From assembly GCF_020216065.1 (NCBI RefSeq), contig NZ_JAIWNA010000001.1, positions 632,505-696,504 on the forward strand: a stretch of DNA of 64,000 nucleotides. Direction: 5' to 3'. Made by a program: the position numbers and the translations under genes. The DNA comes from Nocardia rosealba. GTDB taxonomy: Bacteria; Actinomycetota; Actinomycetes; Mycobacteriales; Mycobacteriaceae. The notes below the pieces were generated by a model. That model ran no database searches. It was not told the origin of the DNA and was given only the letters and a program-made list of their open reading frames with translations. Shown here piece after piece: positions 1-9,317 of the stretch; the stretch's first letter is position 1, and each line of letters opens with the position of its first letter.

Positions 1-80
1 CGCCCGCCCCCCCCGCGCGGGGGGGGGCCCCGGCCCCCCCCCCCCCCCCCCCGGGGGGGGGGGGGGCCGGCCCCCCCCCC
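1..80. other. G/C homopolymer stretch, probable assembly or sequencing artefact
   Basis: The first ~80 bases contain only G and C, arranged in long homopolymer runs of C then G. No coding or regulatory signal is visible. Such runs at the very edge of a sequence are typical of a collapsed or poorly called high-GC read end. From about base 81 the sequence returns to normal actinomycete composition, so I would not interpret the first 80 bases biologically. Confidence 0.6.
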
Positions 81-347
81 GCCGCTTCGCGGCGATCCCT
101 CCTCGAGGTCGGGATGTGCGGGGCTGGGTGTTCGACGTGCGGCGGTTTCAGGGCGGCCGATTCGATGCGGTATGGTGGTCGGGTTGTCTCGGCGAGGGTG
201 AGTCGCACCCCGTGTGCTCACCGTGATCGACGCGGCTCGGCCTTCCTGGTCGTCCTCGTTCGTTCTTCGTCCGACGAGCAGACCACCCGACCCCGGTAGA
301 TGGGTCGCCCTTGACCAGCCCGGAAGAGCCGTAGGAGCGCATCAGTC
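81..347 (+). promoter_or_regulatory. Upstream region of rplY-pth
   Basis: This ~270-base stretch carries no convincing gene; the short overlapping frames in it have no recognisable product. It must contain the promoter of the rplY-pth unit. An AGGAG ribosome binding site lies just before the ATG at 348. I could not pick out a clear -35/-10 pair. Confidence 0.4.
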
Positions 348-962
348 ATGTCCGACGTGAACCAGATCGAAGCCGCCGTCCGTACCGAATTCGGTAAGGG
401 CGCCGCTCGCCGTACCCGTCGCGACGGCAACGTGCCCGCCGTGCTGTACGGCCACCAGTCCGAGCCGCAGCACCTGTCGCTGGACGCGAAGGCCTTCGCC
501 GCCATCCTGCGTCTGCACGGCACCAACGCCATCCTGAGCCTGAAGATCGACGGCAAGGAGCAGCTGGCGATGACCAAGTCGGTCGTCGTCCACCCGATCC
601 GCCGCTACATCGAGCACGCCGACCTGCTGATCGTCAAGCGTGGCGAGCGCGTCGTCGCCGACGTCAACGTCGTCGTCACCGGCGATGCCGCCGCGGGCAC
701 CCTGGTCACCCAGGAGCTCAACAACCTGTCGATCGAGGCCGACGCGATGAACCTGCCCGAGAGCATCGAGGTCTCGGTCGAGGGCGTCGAGGCGGGCACC
801 CAGATCCAGGCAGGCGACATCACGCTGCCCAAGGGCGTCACCCTGGCCGGCGAGCCGGAGATCCTGGTCGTCAACGTGATCCAGGCGCCGTCGGCCGCTC
901 AGCTCGACGACGAGGGTGAAGGCACCGCCGACGCGGGCGACACCCCCGAAGAGACCGAGTAA
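348..962 (+). CDS. rplY: 50S ribosomal protein L25 / general stress protein Ctc
   Basis: This 204-residue protein is the long CTC form of L25, which binds 5S rRNA in the large subunit. The N-terminal half (about residues 1-95) is the L25 RNA-binding beta-barrel, with the typical [16 protein letters not shown] start and the NVPAVLYG segment. The C-terminal half is the TL5/CTC domain, and the tail (about 180-204) is very acidic. The ATG at 348 has an AGGAG ribosome binding site. It lies 20 bases upstream of pth, and the same rplY/pth pairing is conserved in mycobacteria. Confidence 0.95.
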   Translation: MSDVNQIEAAVRTEFGKGAARRTRRDGNVPAVLYGHQSEPQHLSLDAKAFAAILRLHGTNAILSLKIDGKEQLAMTKSVVVHPIRRYIEHADLLIVKRGERVVADVNVVVTGDAAAGTLVTQELNNLSIEADAMNLPESIEVSVEGVEAGTQIQAGDITLPKGVTLAGEPEILVVNVIQAPSAAQLDDEGEGTADAGDTPEETE

Positions 963-982
963 GACGCTCAACGGTTCGGCCG

Positions 983-1561
983 ATGACCGAATCCTCCGGG
1001 CCCGCACTCGTGGTGGGGCTGGGTAACCCCGGCCCCGAATACGAGCGCACCCGCCACAATGTGGGCTTTCTGGTCGCCGACGTGCTCGCCGAGCGCGTCG
1101 GCGGCCGTTTTGCCGTGCACAAGAAGTCCGGCGCCGATCTGCTGCAGGCCCGCCTCGACGGCCGCCAGATCCTCATCGCCAAACCGCGCACCTATATGAA
1201 TCTGTCCGGGCGTCCGGTGGCGGCGCTGGCGAAGTTCTTCTCGGTGCCCGTGGATCAGGTGATCGTGGTGCACGACGAATTGGATCTGCCGTTCGGGACG
1301 ATCCGGCTCAAGCAGGGCGGCGGGGAAGGCGGCCACAACGGTCTGCGGTCCATATCCCAGGCCCTCACCACCAAGGACTACCTGCGTACCCGGATCGGCA
1401 TCAGCCGTCCGCCGGGCCGTCAGGATCCGGCTGATTATGTGCTCAAGCCGTTCTCGGCTCCCGAGCGCAAAGAGGTGCCGGTGATCGTGGAGCAGGCTGC
1501 CGATGCGGTGGAGTTGTTGCTGAAGGCCGGTTTGGAAACCGCCCAGAACCAGTTGCACTAG
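983..1561 (+). CDS. pth: Peptidyl-tRNA hydrolase
   Basis: The 192-residue cytosolic enzyme cleaves the ester bond of peptidyl-tRNA released from stalled ribosomes and so recycles tRNA. Visible family features are the N-terminal [20 protein letters not shown] block with the catalytic His in the RHNVG motif, the [10 protein letters not shown] motif with the conserved Asn, and the [10 protein letters not shown] segment with the catalytic Asp. Length is normal for bacterial Pth. It follows rplY closely in the same direction and is probably co-transcribed. A very strong hairpin terminator begins 8 bases after its stop. Confidence 0.95.
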   Translation: MTESSGPALVVGLGNPGPEYERTRHNVGFLVADVLAERVGGRFAVHKKSGADLLQARLDGRQILIAKPRTYMNLSGRPVAALAKFFSVPVDQVIVVHDELDLPFGTIRLKQGGGEGGHNGLRSISQALTTKDYLRTRIGISRPPGRQDPADYVLKPFSAPERKEVPVIVEQAADAVELLLKAGLETAQNQLH

Positions 1562-1569
1562 CGAACTTC

Positions 1570-1611
1570 CGACAACGAGCCCTCCCCGGTTTCGGGGAGG
1601 GCTCGTTGTCG
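1570..1611. terminator. Bidirectional hairpin terminator between pth and the acyl-AMP ligase
   Basis: Two perfectly complementary 19-base arms (1570-1588 and 1593-1611) are separated by a 4-base GTTT loop. The hairpin sits between two convergent genes, and its right arm abuts the stop codon of the leftward acyl-AMP ligase gene. There is no long T run on either side, as is common for actinomycete terminators. Confidence 0.85.
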
Positions 1612-3255
1612 TCAGCGGAGGTGGGCTGCCGTGGCGGTGCGGCGGAGCTTTCCCGAAGAGGTCTTCGGGAGGGCGCCGGGGCCGAGAATGGCAACGGTGC
1701 GAGGGCGGGCGCCTACCTCGGCGAACACCTCGTGGACGATCTCACGTTCGATGCGTTTCACCTCGTCGGGGACCTGATAGTCGTTGGATTCGACCACCAC
1801 GGCGAAGCTTTCGCGCTTGTCGCCCGCGTCGAGGCGGACCGCTACGGCATTGCCGGGCCGTACGCCCTGGACGCGCAGGGCAGCGCGTTCGATGTCGGTG
1901 GGGTAGATGTTGCGGCCGCCCATGATGATGACGTCCTTCATGCGGCCGCACACCACGATGAGGCCGTCGTCGGTGAAGTAGCCGATGTCGCCGGTGTCGA
2001 GCCAGCCGTCGGCGTCCTGGGCGGGGCGGAAACCGTCGACGGTGACGTAGCCCGAAGTGACGGCGGGACCACGCAATTCGATGACGCCCACCGAGCGCAC
2101 CGGCAGCGGCTGACGCTCGTCGTCGACCACCCGGCCCTCGAGATCGTCGACCAGGTGGCCGAGGGTCGGCAGTTTGCGCGGCGTGCCGTGATGACCGTCC
2201 TCGGCGACGGGCACCGCCTTGCCGACGGCCTCGAGCAGATCCGCGTCGACGATATCGAGCACCATGCCGTGACCGGGATCGGGAATCGACACGGCGAGGG
2301 TGGTTTCGGCCATGCCGTAGACGGGGGTTAGGGCGGACGGGTTGAGGCCGAACTGTTTTCCGGCCTCGGCCAGGGCCGTCATGGTGTCGGGGTCGACCGG
2401 CTCGGCGCCGTTCCACATGTAGCGCACACTCGACAGGTCCATGCTGCCCGGTTCGGCCTGCCGTAGCCTGCGCGCCAGCAGCGAATACGCGAAATTCGGT
2501 GCGGCCGTGACAGTCCCGCGATACTTGGCGATGAGTTCGGCCCACAGCAGCGGCCTGGCCAGGAAATCGAGCGGCGTCACGCACACCACCTCGGCACCGA
2601 ACTGCATGGGCACACTGAGGAATCCGACCATGCCCATGTCGTGGAACAGCGGCAGCCAGCTGACCATCACGTCGTCGTCGGTCTGGAACTTGACGCGATT
2701 GAACATCGCGTAGGCGTTGACGTAGAAGTTGCCGTGGGTGATGCGCACGGCCTTCGGCGAACCGGTCGACCCGGAGGTCAACTGCTGCAGGGCGATATCG
2801 TCCTCGGTGGTCGGCACCGGGTCGCTGTCGGTGCCCTCCGCCAGCTCCGCCACCCGGACCACGGTGATCCCGCGCTCGCGCAGCACCGGTTCGGCGGGCG
2901 CGAACGGCTCGCCGAGCACCACGGCCTTCGCCTCGATCATGTTCAGGACTGTTTCGGTGTCGCGTACCCAGACCGCGAGGTCGGTGCGTGGTGTCGGCTG
3001 GTGCAGCATCGTGATCGAGGCGCCACGCATCCAGATCCCTTGGCACACAGGGGCGATGTCGACCGGCAGCCCGGCGAGCACACCCACGGCATCGCCGTGC
3101 CCGATCCCGGCGGCCGCGAGACCGCCCGCCATCCGCCGCGCCTGGCGATGGATTTCCCCCCAGGTCTGCCGAAGCGGTGCCTCGGGTTCTCCGGTGACCA
3201 GCCCACGCGGGCTGGACAGCGCTGTGGCAAACATTTCGTCGGTGAACCTGCTCAA
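1612..3255 (-). CDS. Fatty acyl-AMP ligase (Pks16-like)
   Basis: This 547-residue ANL-superfamily adenylating enzyme should activate a fatty acid as acyl-adenylate, for transfer to CoA or a carrier protein. The ATP-binding P-loop [12 protein letters not shown] lies near residues 160-171; the YGMAET motif and the TGDIGY and GRMKDVII motifs follow in order. The C-terminal [10 protein letters not shown] motif with the adenylation Lys is intact. The likely start is a TTG at 3255, with an AAGGGAG ribosome binding site 7 bases upstream. The homologue next to pth in M. tuberculosis is called pks16 although it is not a polyketide synthase; that assignment is from memory. Substrate chain length cannot be read from the sequence. 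Confidence 0.85.
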   Translation of the reverse strand: MSRFTDEMFATALSSPRGLVTGEPEAPLRQTWGEIHRQARRMAGGLAAAGIGHGDAVGVLAGLPVDIAPVCQGIWMRGASITMLHQPTPRTDLAVWVRDTETVLNMIEAKAVVLGEPFAPAEPVLRERGITVVRVAELAEGTDSDPVPTTEDDIALQQLTSGSTGSPKAVRITHGNFYVNAYAMFNRVKFQTDDDVMVSWLPLFHDMGMVGFLSVPMQFGAEVVCVTPLDFLARPLLWAELIAKYRGTVTAAPNFAYSLLARRLRQAEPGSMDLSSVRYMWNGAEPVDPDTMTALAEAGKQFGLNPSALTPVYGMAETTLAVSIPDPGHGMVLDIVDADLLEAVGKAVPVAEDGHHGTPRKLPTLGHLVDDLEGRVVDDERQPLPVRSVGVIELRGPAVTSGYVTVDGFRPAQDADGWLDTGDIGYFTDDGLIVVCGRMKDVIIMGGRNIYPTDIERAALRVQGVRPGNAVAVRLDAGDKRESFAVVVESNDYQVPDEVKRIEREIVHEVFAEVGARPRTVAILGPGALPKTSSGKLRRTATAAHLR

Positions 3256-3447
3256 CGTCGGACTCCCTTTACGCCAACGATCGGTTACGGCCGTGCTCCC
3301 AACAGATCCCGCCCCGTGATTCCGGTGTTAACCCCAATTGCCCCCGGGCACCCCTGTGTGAACACGATAGCCGCTGCCTCCGACTGCTCTGGCCACACCG
3401 GGGCAATTGCCTGCCGGAGGCAGCGGGCCGAACGTGTGATCCGCCGG

Positions 3448-4629
3448 TCAGCGCTGTGTCAGGGTTGCCAAGGTCGCGACGAAACGGTCGAGATCGGAGC
3501 GGCTGACGAAGTAGTGCGGTGAGGCGCGCAGGATGGCGGGCAGCGCGCGCTCGGTCATGTCGAGCAGCGCCGAGGTGGCGCGGCTGACGGTGACGGTGAC
3601 GGCGTGCTCGGCGAGCCGGTCACGCAGCTGGTCCGGATCGTGGCCGTCGACGGTGAACGAGACGATGCCGCTGTGCTCGGTCCCCAGATCGCGCACGGTC
3701 ACGCCGGGCAGGTCGGCCATGGCTTCGCGCAGGTATTCCGCGCCGGCCGCCACCGCCGCGTAGGCCTCGGCGGGGCCGAGTTCGAGCAGGTAGTCCACGG
3801 CGGCGCCGAGGCCGAGGCGGGCGGCCACATCGCACTCCCAGAACTCGAAGCGCTGGGCGCCGTCGGCGAGACGGTAATCGGTGGGGCCGGTCCAGGTGGC
3901 GCTGTGCAGGTCGAGGCGGGCGGGTTCCATCGTGTGCGCCAGTTCGTTACGCACATAAAGGAATCCGGTGCCGCGCGGGCCGCGCAACCACTTGCGGCCG
4001 GTGGCGGACAGGGCGTCGACACCGAGTTCGATCACGTCGATCGGCAGCTGGCCGATCGATTGGCAGGCATCGAGCAGAACGATCGCACCGGCTTGTTTCG
4101 CGATGCGGGTGGCCTCGGCGACCGGGTTCACCAAACCGCCGTTGGTCGGCGCGTGCTGCAGCGAGACCAGGCGTACGCGCTCGTCGAGCATGTTCGCCAG
4201 GGCGGCGGTGTCGAGGCGGCCGGTGTCGTCGCTGGGAATGCGCTCGACCACCGCGCCGGTGGCGGCGGCGCGCTGCAGCGCGGCGATGGCATTGCTCGCG
4301 TAGTCGGCGCCGGAGATCAGCACGCGGTCGCCGGGGCGCAGCGGCACCGAATAGGCGAAATCGGCCCATGACCTGGTGGCACTGTCGCTGAGCGCGATGG
4401 TGTCGGGGGTGGCGCCGATCAGTGTGGCGATGGAGGTCTTCACGGCGGCGAGGTCGTCGAGTCGTTCGTTTGCCGCACGGTAGCCACCGATGTCGGCTTC
4501 GCGACGAAGATGGGCGATCACGGTGTCGGTGACGATGCGCGGCGGCAGCGACGAGCCCGCGCTGTCGAGGAAGACCTTGCCGTCGGCAAGGCCCGGCGTG
4601 GCGGCGGTAATGGCAGCGAAATCCAGCAT
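3448..4629 (-). CDS. egtE: Class V aminotransferase-fold PLP enzyme, probable ergothioneine C-S lyase EgtE
   Basis: This 393-residue fold-type I PLP enzyme has the class V aminotransferase/cysteine desulfurase layout. The PLP-binding Asp lies in VLLDACQS, the catalytic Lys in the TGRKWLRGPRG motif, and the C-terminal substrate segment ILRASPHYF follows. It is transcribed divergently from egtA, with 123 bases between the starts. EgtE acts last in ergothioneine synthesis, cleaving hercynylcysteine sulfoxide to ergothioneine. Both the location and an EgtE-like RKWL.GPRG pattern favour that role, but the sequence alone cannot exclude a cysteine desulfurase or selenocysteine lyase. The ATG at 4629 is preferred over longer in-frame starts because family similarity begins there. 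Confidence 0.65.
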   Translation of the reverse strand: MLDFAAITAATPGLADGKVFLDSAGSSLPPRIVTDTVIAHLRREADIGGYRAANERLDDLAAVKTSIATLIGATPDTIALSDSATRSWADFAYSVPLRPGDRVLISGADYASNAIAALQRAAATGAVVERIPSDDTGRLDTAALANMLDERVRLVSLQHAPTNGGLVNPVAEATRIAKQAGAIVLLDACQSIGQLPIDVIELGVDALSATGRKWLRGPRGTGFLYVRNELAHTMEPARLDLHSATWTGPTDYRLADGAQRFEFWECDVAARLGLGAAVDYLLELGPAEAYAAVAAGAEYLREAMADLPGVTVRDLGTEHSGIVSFTVDGHDPDQLRDRLAEHAVTVTVSRATSALLDMTERALPAILRASPHYFVSRSDLDRFVATLATLTQR

Positions 4630-4752
4630 GGCGACGACCCTAGCGCCGATCGGTGTTCGGCTTCTCGACACTTTTTCTGTCGGTGTCTCTCGCTACCCTG
4701 GAATGAACGACATGCGCCGAGCCCCGGCGGCGCTCACCACGTGGAGGTTGGC

Positions 4753-6030
4753 ATGGCGGTCACCCTGGAACGTTCCTCCTGGCCGGATTCCGCCTGCGAC
4801 CAGGGCGAATTGTCGTCGCGGGCGGCGGCTGAGGCCTACGTGGGCGGTGTCTGTTTCAAGCTCGGGCCACCCACGCTGATCGGTGCCGAACTCGAATGGC
4901 TCACCGCCGGACCCACCGGTGCGAGACCCTCGCTCGACCAGCTCTCCTCGGCCCTCGGGCCACATGCTCCGACCTCCCTCGCCCCTGCCTCACCCGCGCA
5001 CGCGCTGCCCGGTGGCAGCGCGGTGACCATCGAACCCGGTGGTCAGATCGAACTCTCCAGCGCACCTTTCGCCGATCCGGCAGAGCTCACGCGGAATCTG
5101 CGGGCAGATGCGGCCCGTTTGCGGGACTTGCTCGCCACCAGGGAAATCACCGTCACCGCCGCGTCCGCCGACGCGCACCGCCCGGCCGAGCGGCTGCTCC
5201 GGTTGCCCCGATACGCGGCGATGGAACGCGCGTTCGCCGGCATCGGGCCCTTCGGTGGCCTGATGATGTGCAATACCGCCGCCACCCAGGTCAGCGTCGA
5301 CGCCGGGGCCGACCCGGGCGAGGTGCGCGCCCGCTGGACCGCGCTCTACGTCCTCGGGCCCGCGCTGATCGCGGCGTTCGCGTGCTCGCCCACATTGCAC
5401 GGAATACCGTGCGGGGATTGGGTTTCCCAGCGTATGCGCACCTGGTTGCGGCTCGATCCGGCTCGCACCAGGCCGCCGGTGTCCGACTGGGCCGACCCGA
5501 TCACCGCCTACGCGCGCTGGGCGCTCGACGTGCCGCTGCTGTGCGTGCGCTGCACCGAACCCGACGCCGACTGGTCGCCCCCGCCGGGTGCGACCTTCGC
5601 CGACTGGCTCTCGGGCGCACTCGACGACGAGGTCGGCCGCCGCCCCACCCGCGCCGACCTCGACTACCACCTCACCACCCTGTTCCCGCCGGTCCGAGCC
5701 TCCGGACACCTCGAGGTCCGCTACCTCGACACCCAACCCGGCGATACCTGGACCACCCCGATCCACCTGTTCGACGCCCTGCTCTCGACACCCGAAGTGG
5801 TCGCCGAGGCAACAGCTCTCGCCGCGCCGACAGCAGGGGAGTGGACCACGGCCGCGCGCCACGGGCTGCTCGACCAGCAGGTGCGCCAGGTGGCGGTGGA
5901 CGTACTCGAACTGGCGGCACAGCATGCCAGAACACCCGCCGCAGCACAGGAATTGGCCGACGCGGCGCGTCGATGTCGCCTGGCCCGCAGCCCCTCGGAC
6001 CAGCTGGAGAGCTCGGAGGGTTCGCGATGA
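4753..6030 (+). CDS. egtA: Ergothioneine biosynthesis glutamate-cysteine ligase EgtA
   Basis: The 425-residue protein belongs to the GCS2-type glutamate-cysteine ligases and should make gamma-glutamylcysteine, the sulfur donor for EgtB in the actinobacterial pathway. The TLIGAELEWL segment carries the conserved acidic active-site residues, and a TIEPGGQIELSS-type motif follows. The ATG at 4753 is preceded by GGAGG at 4743-4747; longer in-frame starts reach into the divergent egtE gene and are not needed. Its stop codon overlaps the ATG of a 29-codon open frame (ATGA) that leads to egtB, and egtB-egtC-egtD follow in one operon. Confidence 0.92.
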   Translation: MAVTLERSSWPDSACDQGELSSRAAAEAYVGGVCFKLGPPTLIGAELEWLTAGPTGARPSLDQLSSALGPHAPTSLAPASPAHALPGGSAVTIEPGGQIELSSAPFADPAELTRNLRADAARLRDLLATREITVTAASADAHRPAERLLRLPRYAAMERAFAGIGPFGGLMMCNTAATQVSVDAGADPGEVRARWTALYVLGPALIAAFACSPTLHGIPCGDWVSQRMRTWLRLDPARTRPPVSDWADPITAYARWALDVPLLCVRCTEPDADWSPPPGATFADWLSGALDDEVGRRPTRADLDYHLTTLFPPVRASGHLEVRYLDTQPGDTWTTPIHLFDALLSTPEVVAEATALAAPTAGEWTTAARHGLLDQQVRQVAVDVLELAAQHARTPAAAQELADAARRCRLARSPSDQLESSEGSR

Positions 6031-6116
6031 ATCGACGCCGCGCGCCCGATGGGCCGACCCTGCCTGCCGCTGTGAAGATCCCTGTCGCCCAGCCTCACTC
6101 GGAGATCCGCTCGTGA
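6027..6116 (+). CDS. 29-residue coupling ORF between egtA and egtB
   Basis: A short frame starts at an ATG that overlaps the egtA stop (ATGA at 6027-6030). It is preceded by GGAGGG at 6015-6020 and ends with a TGA inside the GTGA that forms the egtB start. It would encode about 29 residues, rich in Arg and Pro at the start, with no recognisable domain. Stop/start overlaps at both ends suggest translational coupling through the 82-base egtA-egtB gap rather than a free peptide. I cannot say whether the peptide itself is functional or conserved. Confidence 0.4.
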   Translation: MNRRRAPDGPTLPAAVKIPVAQPHSEIRS

Positions 6117-7447
6117 CACTTTCCGCACCCGCCGACCATGCCGACCGCGAACGTACGCGAGCCAGGATCGCCGAGGTGCTCGCTCGTGCCCGCCGCCGCA
6201 CCGCAATGCTCACTGACAGTGTCGACGAGGCCGACCTCGTCGCGCAGCATTCACCGCTGATGTCGCCGCTGGTCTGGGATCTCGCCCACATCGGCAACCA
6301 GGAGGAGCTCTGGCTGGTGCGCGATGTCGGCGGCCGGGAACCGGTGCGCAGTGATATCGACGAGCTGTACGACGCCTTCAAGCACGCCAGGGCGAACCGG
6401 CCCGCGCTGCCGCTGCTGAATCCGGAGCAGGCGCGTGGCTATGTGGGCACCGTGCGCGAGAAGGTCTTCGATGTTCTCGAATCCAGTCCACTGCTGGGAA
6501 ACCCGCTGGTGGACAATGGTTTCGCCTTCGGGATGATCGCTCAGCACGAACAGCAACACGACGAAACCATGCTGGCCACCCACCAGTTGCGCCTGGGCGC
6601 ACCGGTGCTGTCGGCGCCACCCGCGCTGTCCGCGCGGGTTCCGATCGACGGTGAAGTAGTCGTTCCCGCAGGCGAGTTCGTGATGGGTACGTCAGCCGAT
6701 CCCTGGGCGCTGGACAATGAACGGCCCGCGCATCCGGTGTATGTGGAGGGTTTCGCCATCGATGTCGCCCCGGTGACCAACGAGCAGTACCTGGCGTTCA
6801 TCGACGACGGCGGCTACGAGCGCCGTGAGCTGTGGTCGGAGCGTGGGTGGGCGCACCGGCAGGAGGCGGGGCTGGTCGCGCCGCAGTTCTGGGAGCGCGA
6901 GGGGAGTCAGTGGTACCGAAGGGCTTTCGGGGTGCGTACCGCGTTGCGGCCACGTCAGCCGGTGGTGCACGTGTGCTGGTTCGAGGCGGAGGCCTATGCG
7001 CGGTGGGCGGGTAAGCGGTTGCCCACCGAGGCGGAGTGGGAGAAGGCGGCGCGGTTCGACCCGGCCACCGGAGCGTCGCGGCGCTATCCGTGGGGCGAGG
7101 ACGAGCCGAGCGAGCGCACCGCCAACCTCGGCCAGCGGCATCTGGAACCGGCCGAGGTCGGCGCGTATCCGGCCGGTGCGTCGGCAACCGGGGTGCACCA
7201 GCTGATCGGTGACGTCTGGGAGTGGTGTTCCTCCGGCTTCGAGGCCTACCCGGGGTTCCGTGCGTTCCCGTACCGGGAGTACTCGGAGGTCTTCTTCGGT
7301 GGGGACTACCGGATCCTGCGCGGCGGTTCGTTCGGCACCGACGAGGTGGCCTGCCGCGGTACCTTCCGCAACTGGGACCACCCGATCCGCAGGCAGATCT
7401 TCGCCGGGTTCCGCCTGGCCCGTGACCTGCGCGAGGACGAACGCTGA
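6113..7447 (+). CDS. egtB: Ergothioneine sulfoxide synthase EgtB
   Basis: This 444-residue non-heme iron enzyme joins gamma-glutamylcysteine to hercynine with O2, giving the sulfoxide intermediate. The N-terminal DinB-like four-helix domain carries the iron ligands: His59 in WDLAHIG, and His145 and His149 in HEQQHDE. The C-terminal half is a formylglycine-generating-enzyme-like domain with FVMGTS, PVHVCWFEAEAYARW and LPTEAEWEKAAR motifs and a terminal RGGSFGT...RNWD region. The GTG at 6113 follows a GGAGAT ribosome binding site and matches where family similarity begins. Its stop overlaps the egtC start by one base. Confidence 0.95.
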   Translation: MTLSAPADHADRERTRARIAEVLARARRRTAMLTDSVDEADLVAQHSPLMSPLVWDLAHIGNQEELWLVRDVGGREPVRSDIDELYDAFKHARANRPALPLLNPEQARGYVGTVREKVFDVLESSPLLGNPLVDNGFAFGMIAQHEQQHDETMLATHQLRLGAPVLSAPPALSARVPIDGEVVVPAGEFVMGTSADPWALDNERPAHPVYVEGFAIDVAPVTNEQYLAFIDDGGYERRELWSERGWAHRQEAGLVAPQFWEREGSQWYRRAFGVRTALRPRQPVVHVCWFEAEAYARWAGKRLPTEAEWEKAARFDPATGASRRYPWGEDEPSERTANLGQRHLEPAEVGAYPAGASATGVHQLIGDVWEWCSSGFEAYPGFRAFPYREYSEVFFGGDYRILRGGSFGTDEVACRGTFRNWDHPIRRQIFAGFRLARDLREDER

Positions 7448-8280
7448 TGTGCAGACACCTCGGCTATGTCGGCCAACCGGTCGCGGTCGGTGAATTGGTG
7501 TTGCGCGGCTCGCATTCGCTCTACGCCCAGTCCTGGGCGCCGCTCGATATGCGTGCCGGCGGCACCATCAACGCCGACGGCTTCGGCGTCGCCTGGTGGC
7601 GCCGCGCGGAGGTCGGCATGGACGGCGCTCGCGACGCGGTGACCCGCTACCGCAATCCCGCCCCCATCTGGACCGATCCGGCTGTCGCCGAGGTCCTCGG
7701 TCAGCTCGAGTCCCGAGCGGTGCTCGCGGCCGTCCGCTCGGCCACCGTCGGCATGCCGATCGAACGCTCCGCCTGCGCCCCCTTCACCGACGACCACTGG
7801 GCCTTCAGCCACAACGGTGTCGTGCAGGAGTGGCGAACCACCCTGCCCGCCGTCCTCACCGACTTGGCGCCTTTTCTCGACCCGTCCGCCTCGGCCTCGA
7901 TGTTCCTGCACGCCGAAGCGCTCACCGACGCGGCGGCACTGTGGGTCGTGCTGCGCGCTCTGCTCGCCGCGATCGACCCCGACGGTCCGGTCACGTCGCC
8001 GGCCGACGCGCTGCGATTACTGGTGACCACCGTGCTGCGTCATCAGCCCAACGCCCGCTTGAATCTGTTGCTCGGCAACGGCTCCGAGCTCTGGGCCACC
8101 ACTTGCTGGCATGCCTTGTCGGTGCTGGTCACCGACGATTACGCCGTGCTGTCCTCGGAACCGTACGACGACGATCCACGGTGGCGACCGATCGCGGATC
8201 GTCAGCTGGTGACCGCCTCGCCCGGCCACTGCACCATCACCGCTCTGGAATTCCCCGCCACCGAAAGGGTCCGTTCATGA
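7447..8280 (+). CDS. egtC: Ergothioneine gamma-glutamyl amidase EgtC
   Basis: The 277-residue protein is a class II glutamine amidotransferase with an N-terminal nucleophile: MCRHLGYVG exposes Cys2 after methionine removal. In the pathway it removes the gamma-glutamyl group from gamma-glutamyl-hercynylcysteine sulfoxide. The internal GGTINADGFGVAWW and FSHNGVVQ motifs form the glutamine-binding pocket typical of this fold. The start codon shares a base with the egtB stop, and the last four bases (ATGA) overlap the egtD start, so translation of egtB-C-D is likely coupled. Confidence 0.93.
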   Translation: MCRHLGYVGQPVAVGELVLRGSHSLYAQSWAPLDMRAGGTINADGFGVAWWRRAEVGMDGARDAVTRYRNPAPIWTDPAVAEVLGQLESRAVLAAVRSATVGMPIERSACAPFTDDHWAFSHNGVVQEWRTTLPAVLTDLAPFLDPSASASMFLHAEALTDAAALWVVLRALLAAIDPDGPVTSPADALRLLVTTVLRHQPNARLNLLLGNGSELWATTCWHALSVLVTDDYAVLSSEPYDDDPRWRPIADRQLVTASPGHCTITALEFPATERVRS

Positions 8281-9248
8281 CCGCGCCGCTGCTGGACATC
8301 CACCTCACCGACGCCGATCTCACCGAGGCCCTGCGAGCCGACGCCCGCGCCGGACTCACCGCCGCCCCGAAGTCGCTGCCGCCCAAGTGGTTCTACGATG
8401 CCCGCGGCAGCGAATTGTTCGAGGCGATCACCGAACTGCCCGAGTACTACCCCACCCGAACCGAACGGGCGCTGCTGCGCGATGTGGTCGACGAGATCGC
8501 GGCCGCCGCTCGCGCCGACGTACTGGTGGAACTCGGCGCGGGCTCGGCGGCCAAGACCCGGCTGCTCCTCGACGCGCTCACGGCAGTCGGTTCGCTGAAA
8601 ACCTATGTGCCACAGGATGTTTCCGCATCGGCCCTACGCGGCGCGGCAACCGAACTGGCCGCCGAGTACCCGAACCTGTCCGTGCACGGCGTGGTCAGCG
8701 ACTTCACCGACACCCTGCACAACCTGCCGAGGGGCGGGCGCCGGATGATCGCCTTCCTCGGCGGAACCATCGGTAACCTGGTGCCCGCCGAGCGCGCGGA
8801 ATTCCTGGCCGGCATCAACGAGGTCCTCGAACCCGGGGAACTGCTGCTGCTCGGCGCGGGCCTCGTGGTCGCCCCCGAGATCGTCGTTCCCGCCTACGAC
8901 GACGCCGCGGGTGTCACCGCCGAGTTCAACCGCAATGTCCTGCACGTCCTCAACAACCGGCTGTCCGCCGATTTCGAGCCGGACAAGTTCGAGCACGTCG
9001 CGCTCTGGGATCCCACGAACGAGTGGATCGAAATGCGCCTGCGCGCGACCGAAGCCATGACCGCGACCGTCGCGGATCTGGGCCTCACCGTCGACTTCGC
9101 GGCGGGCGAGGAGATGCGCACCGAGATCTCGACCAAGTTCCGCCCCGAAGCCCTCAGCGCCGAACTCGACGGCGCGGGCTTCACCCCCACCCACACCTGG
9201 ACCGACCCCGAGAACCGCTTCACCCTCGTTCTGGCCGAGCGTCGTTGA
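8277..9248 (+). CDS. egtD: L-histidine N-alpha-methyltransferase EgtD
   Basis: This 323-residue SAM-dependent enzyme trimethylates histidine to hercynine, the first ergothioneine step. The N-terminal WFYDARGSELFEAITELPEYY block is the EgtD hallmark, and the SAM-binding VELGAGSAAKT motif follows near residues 84-94; FLGGTIGN lies further on. The ATG at 8277 overlaps the egtC stop (ATGA). The protein ends the operon and is convergent with a DUF5709 gene. With EgtA, EgtB, EgtC and the divergent EgtE-like gene, the full pathway is present. Confidence 0.95.
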   Translation: MTAPLLDIHLTDADLTEALRADARAGLTAAPKSLPPKWFYDARGSELFEAITELPEYYPTRTERALLRDVVDEIAAAARADVLVELGAGSAAKTRLLLDALTAVGSLKTYVPQDVSASALRGAATELAAEYPNLSVHGVVSDFTDTLHNLPRGGRRMIAFLGGTIGNLVPAERAEFLAGINEVLEPGELLLLGAGLVVAPEIVVPAYDDAAGVTAEFNRNVLHVLNNRLSADFEPDKFEHVALWDPTNEWIEMRLRATEAMTATVADLGLTVDFAAGEEMRTEISTKFRPEALSAELDGAGFTPTHTWTDPENRFTLVLAERR

Positions 9249-9317
9249 CCGCGACTACGACGGAACTGCCGCGGTCGGCAGGAGGTCGATCGAGCAGGTC
9301 GTCAGGGTGTGGCGGTT

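Noticed and set aside
1612..3255. Calling the acyl-AMP ligase a polyketide synthase because of the pks16 name
   Set aside because: Only an adenylation domain is present; there is no ketosynthase, acyltransferase or carrier domain.
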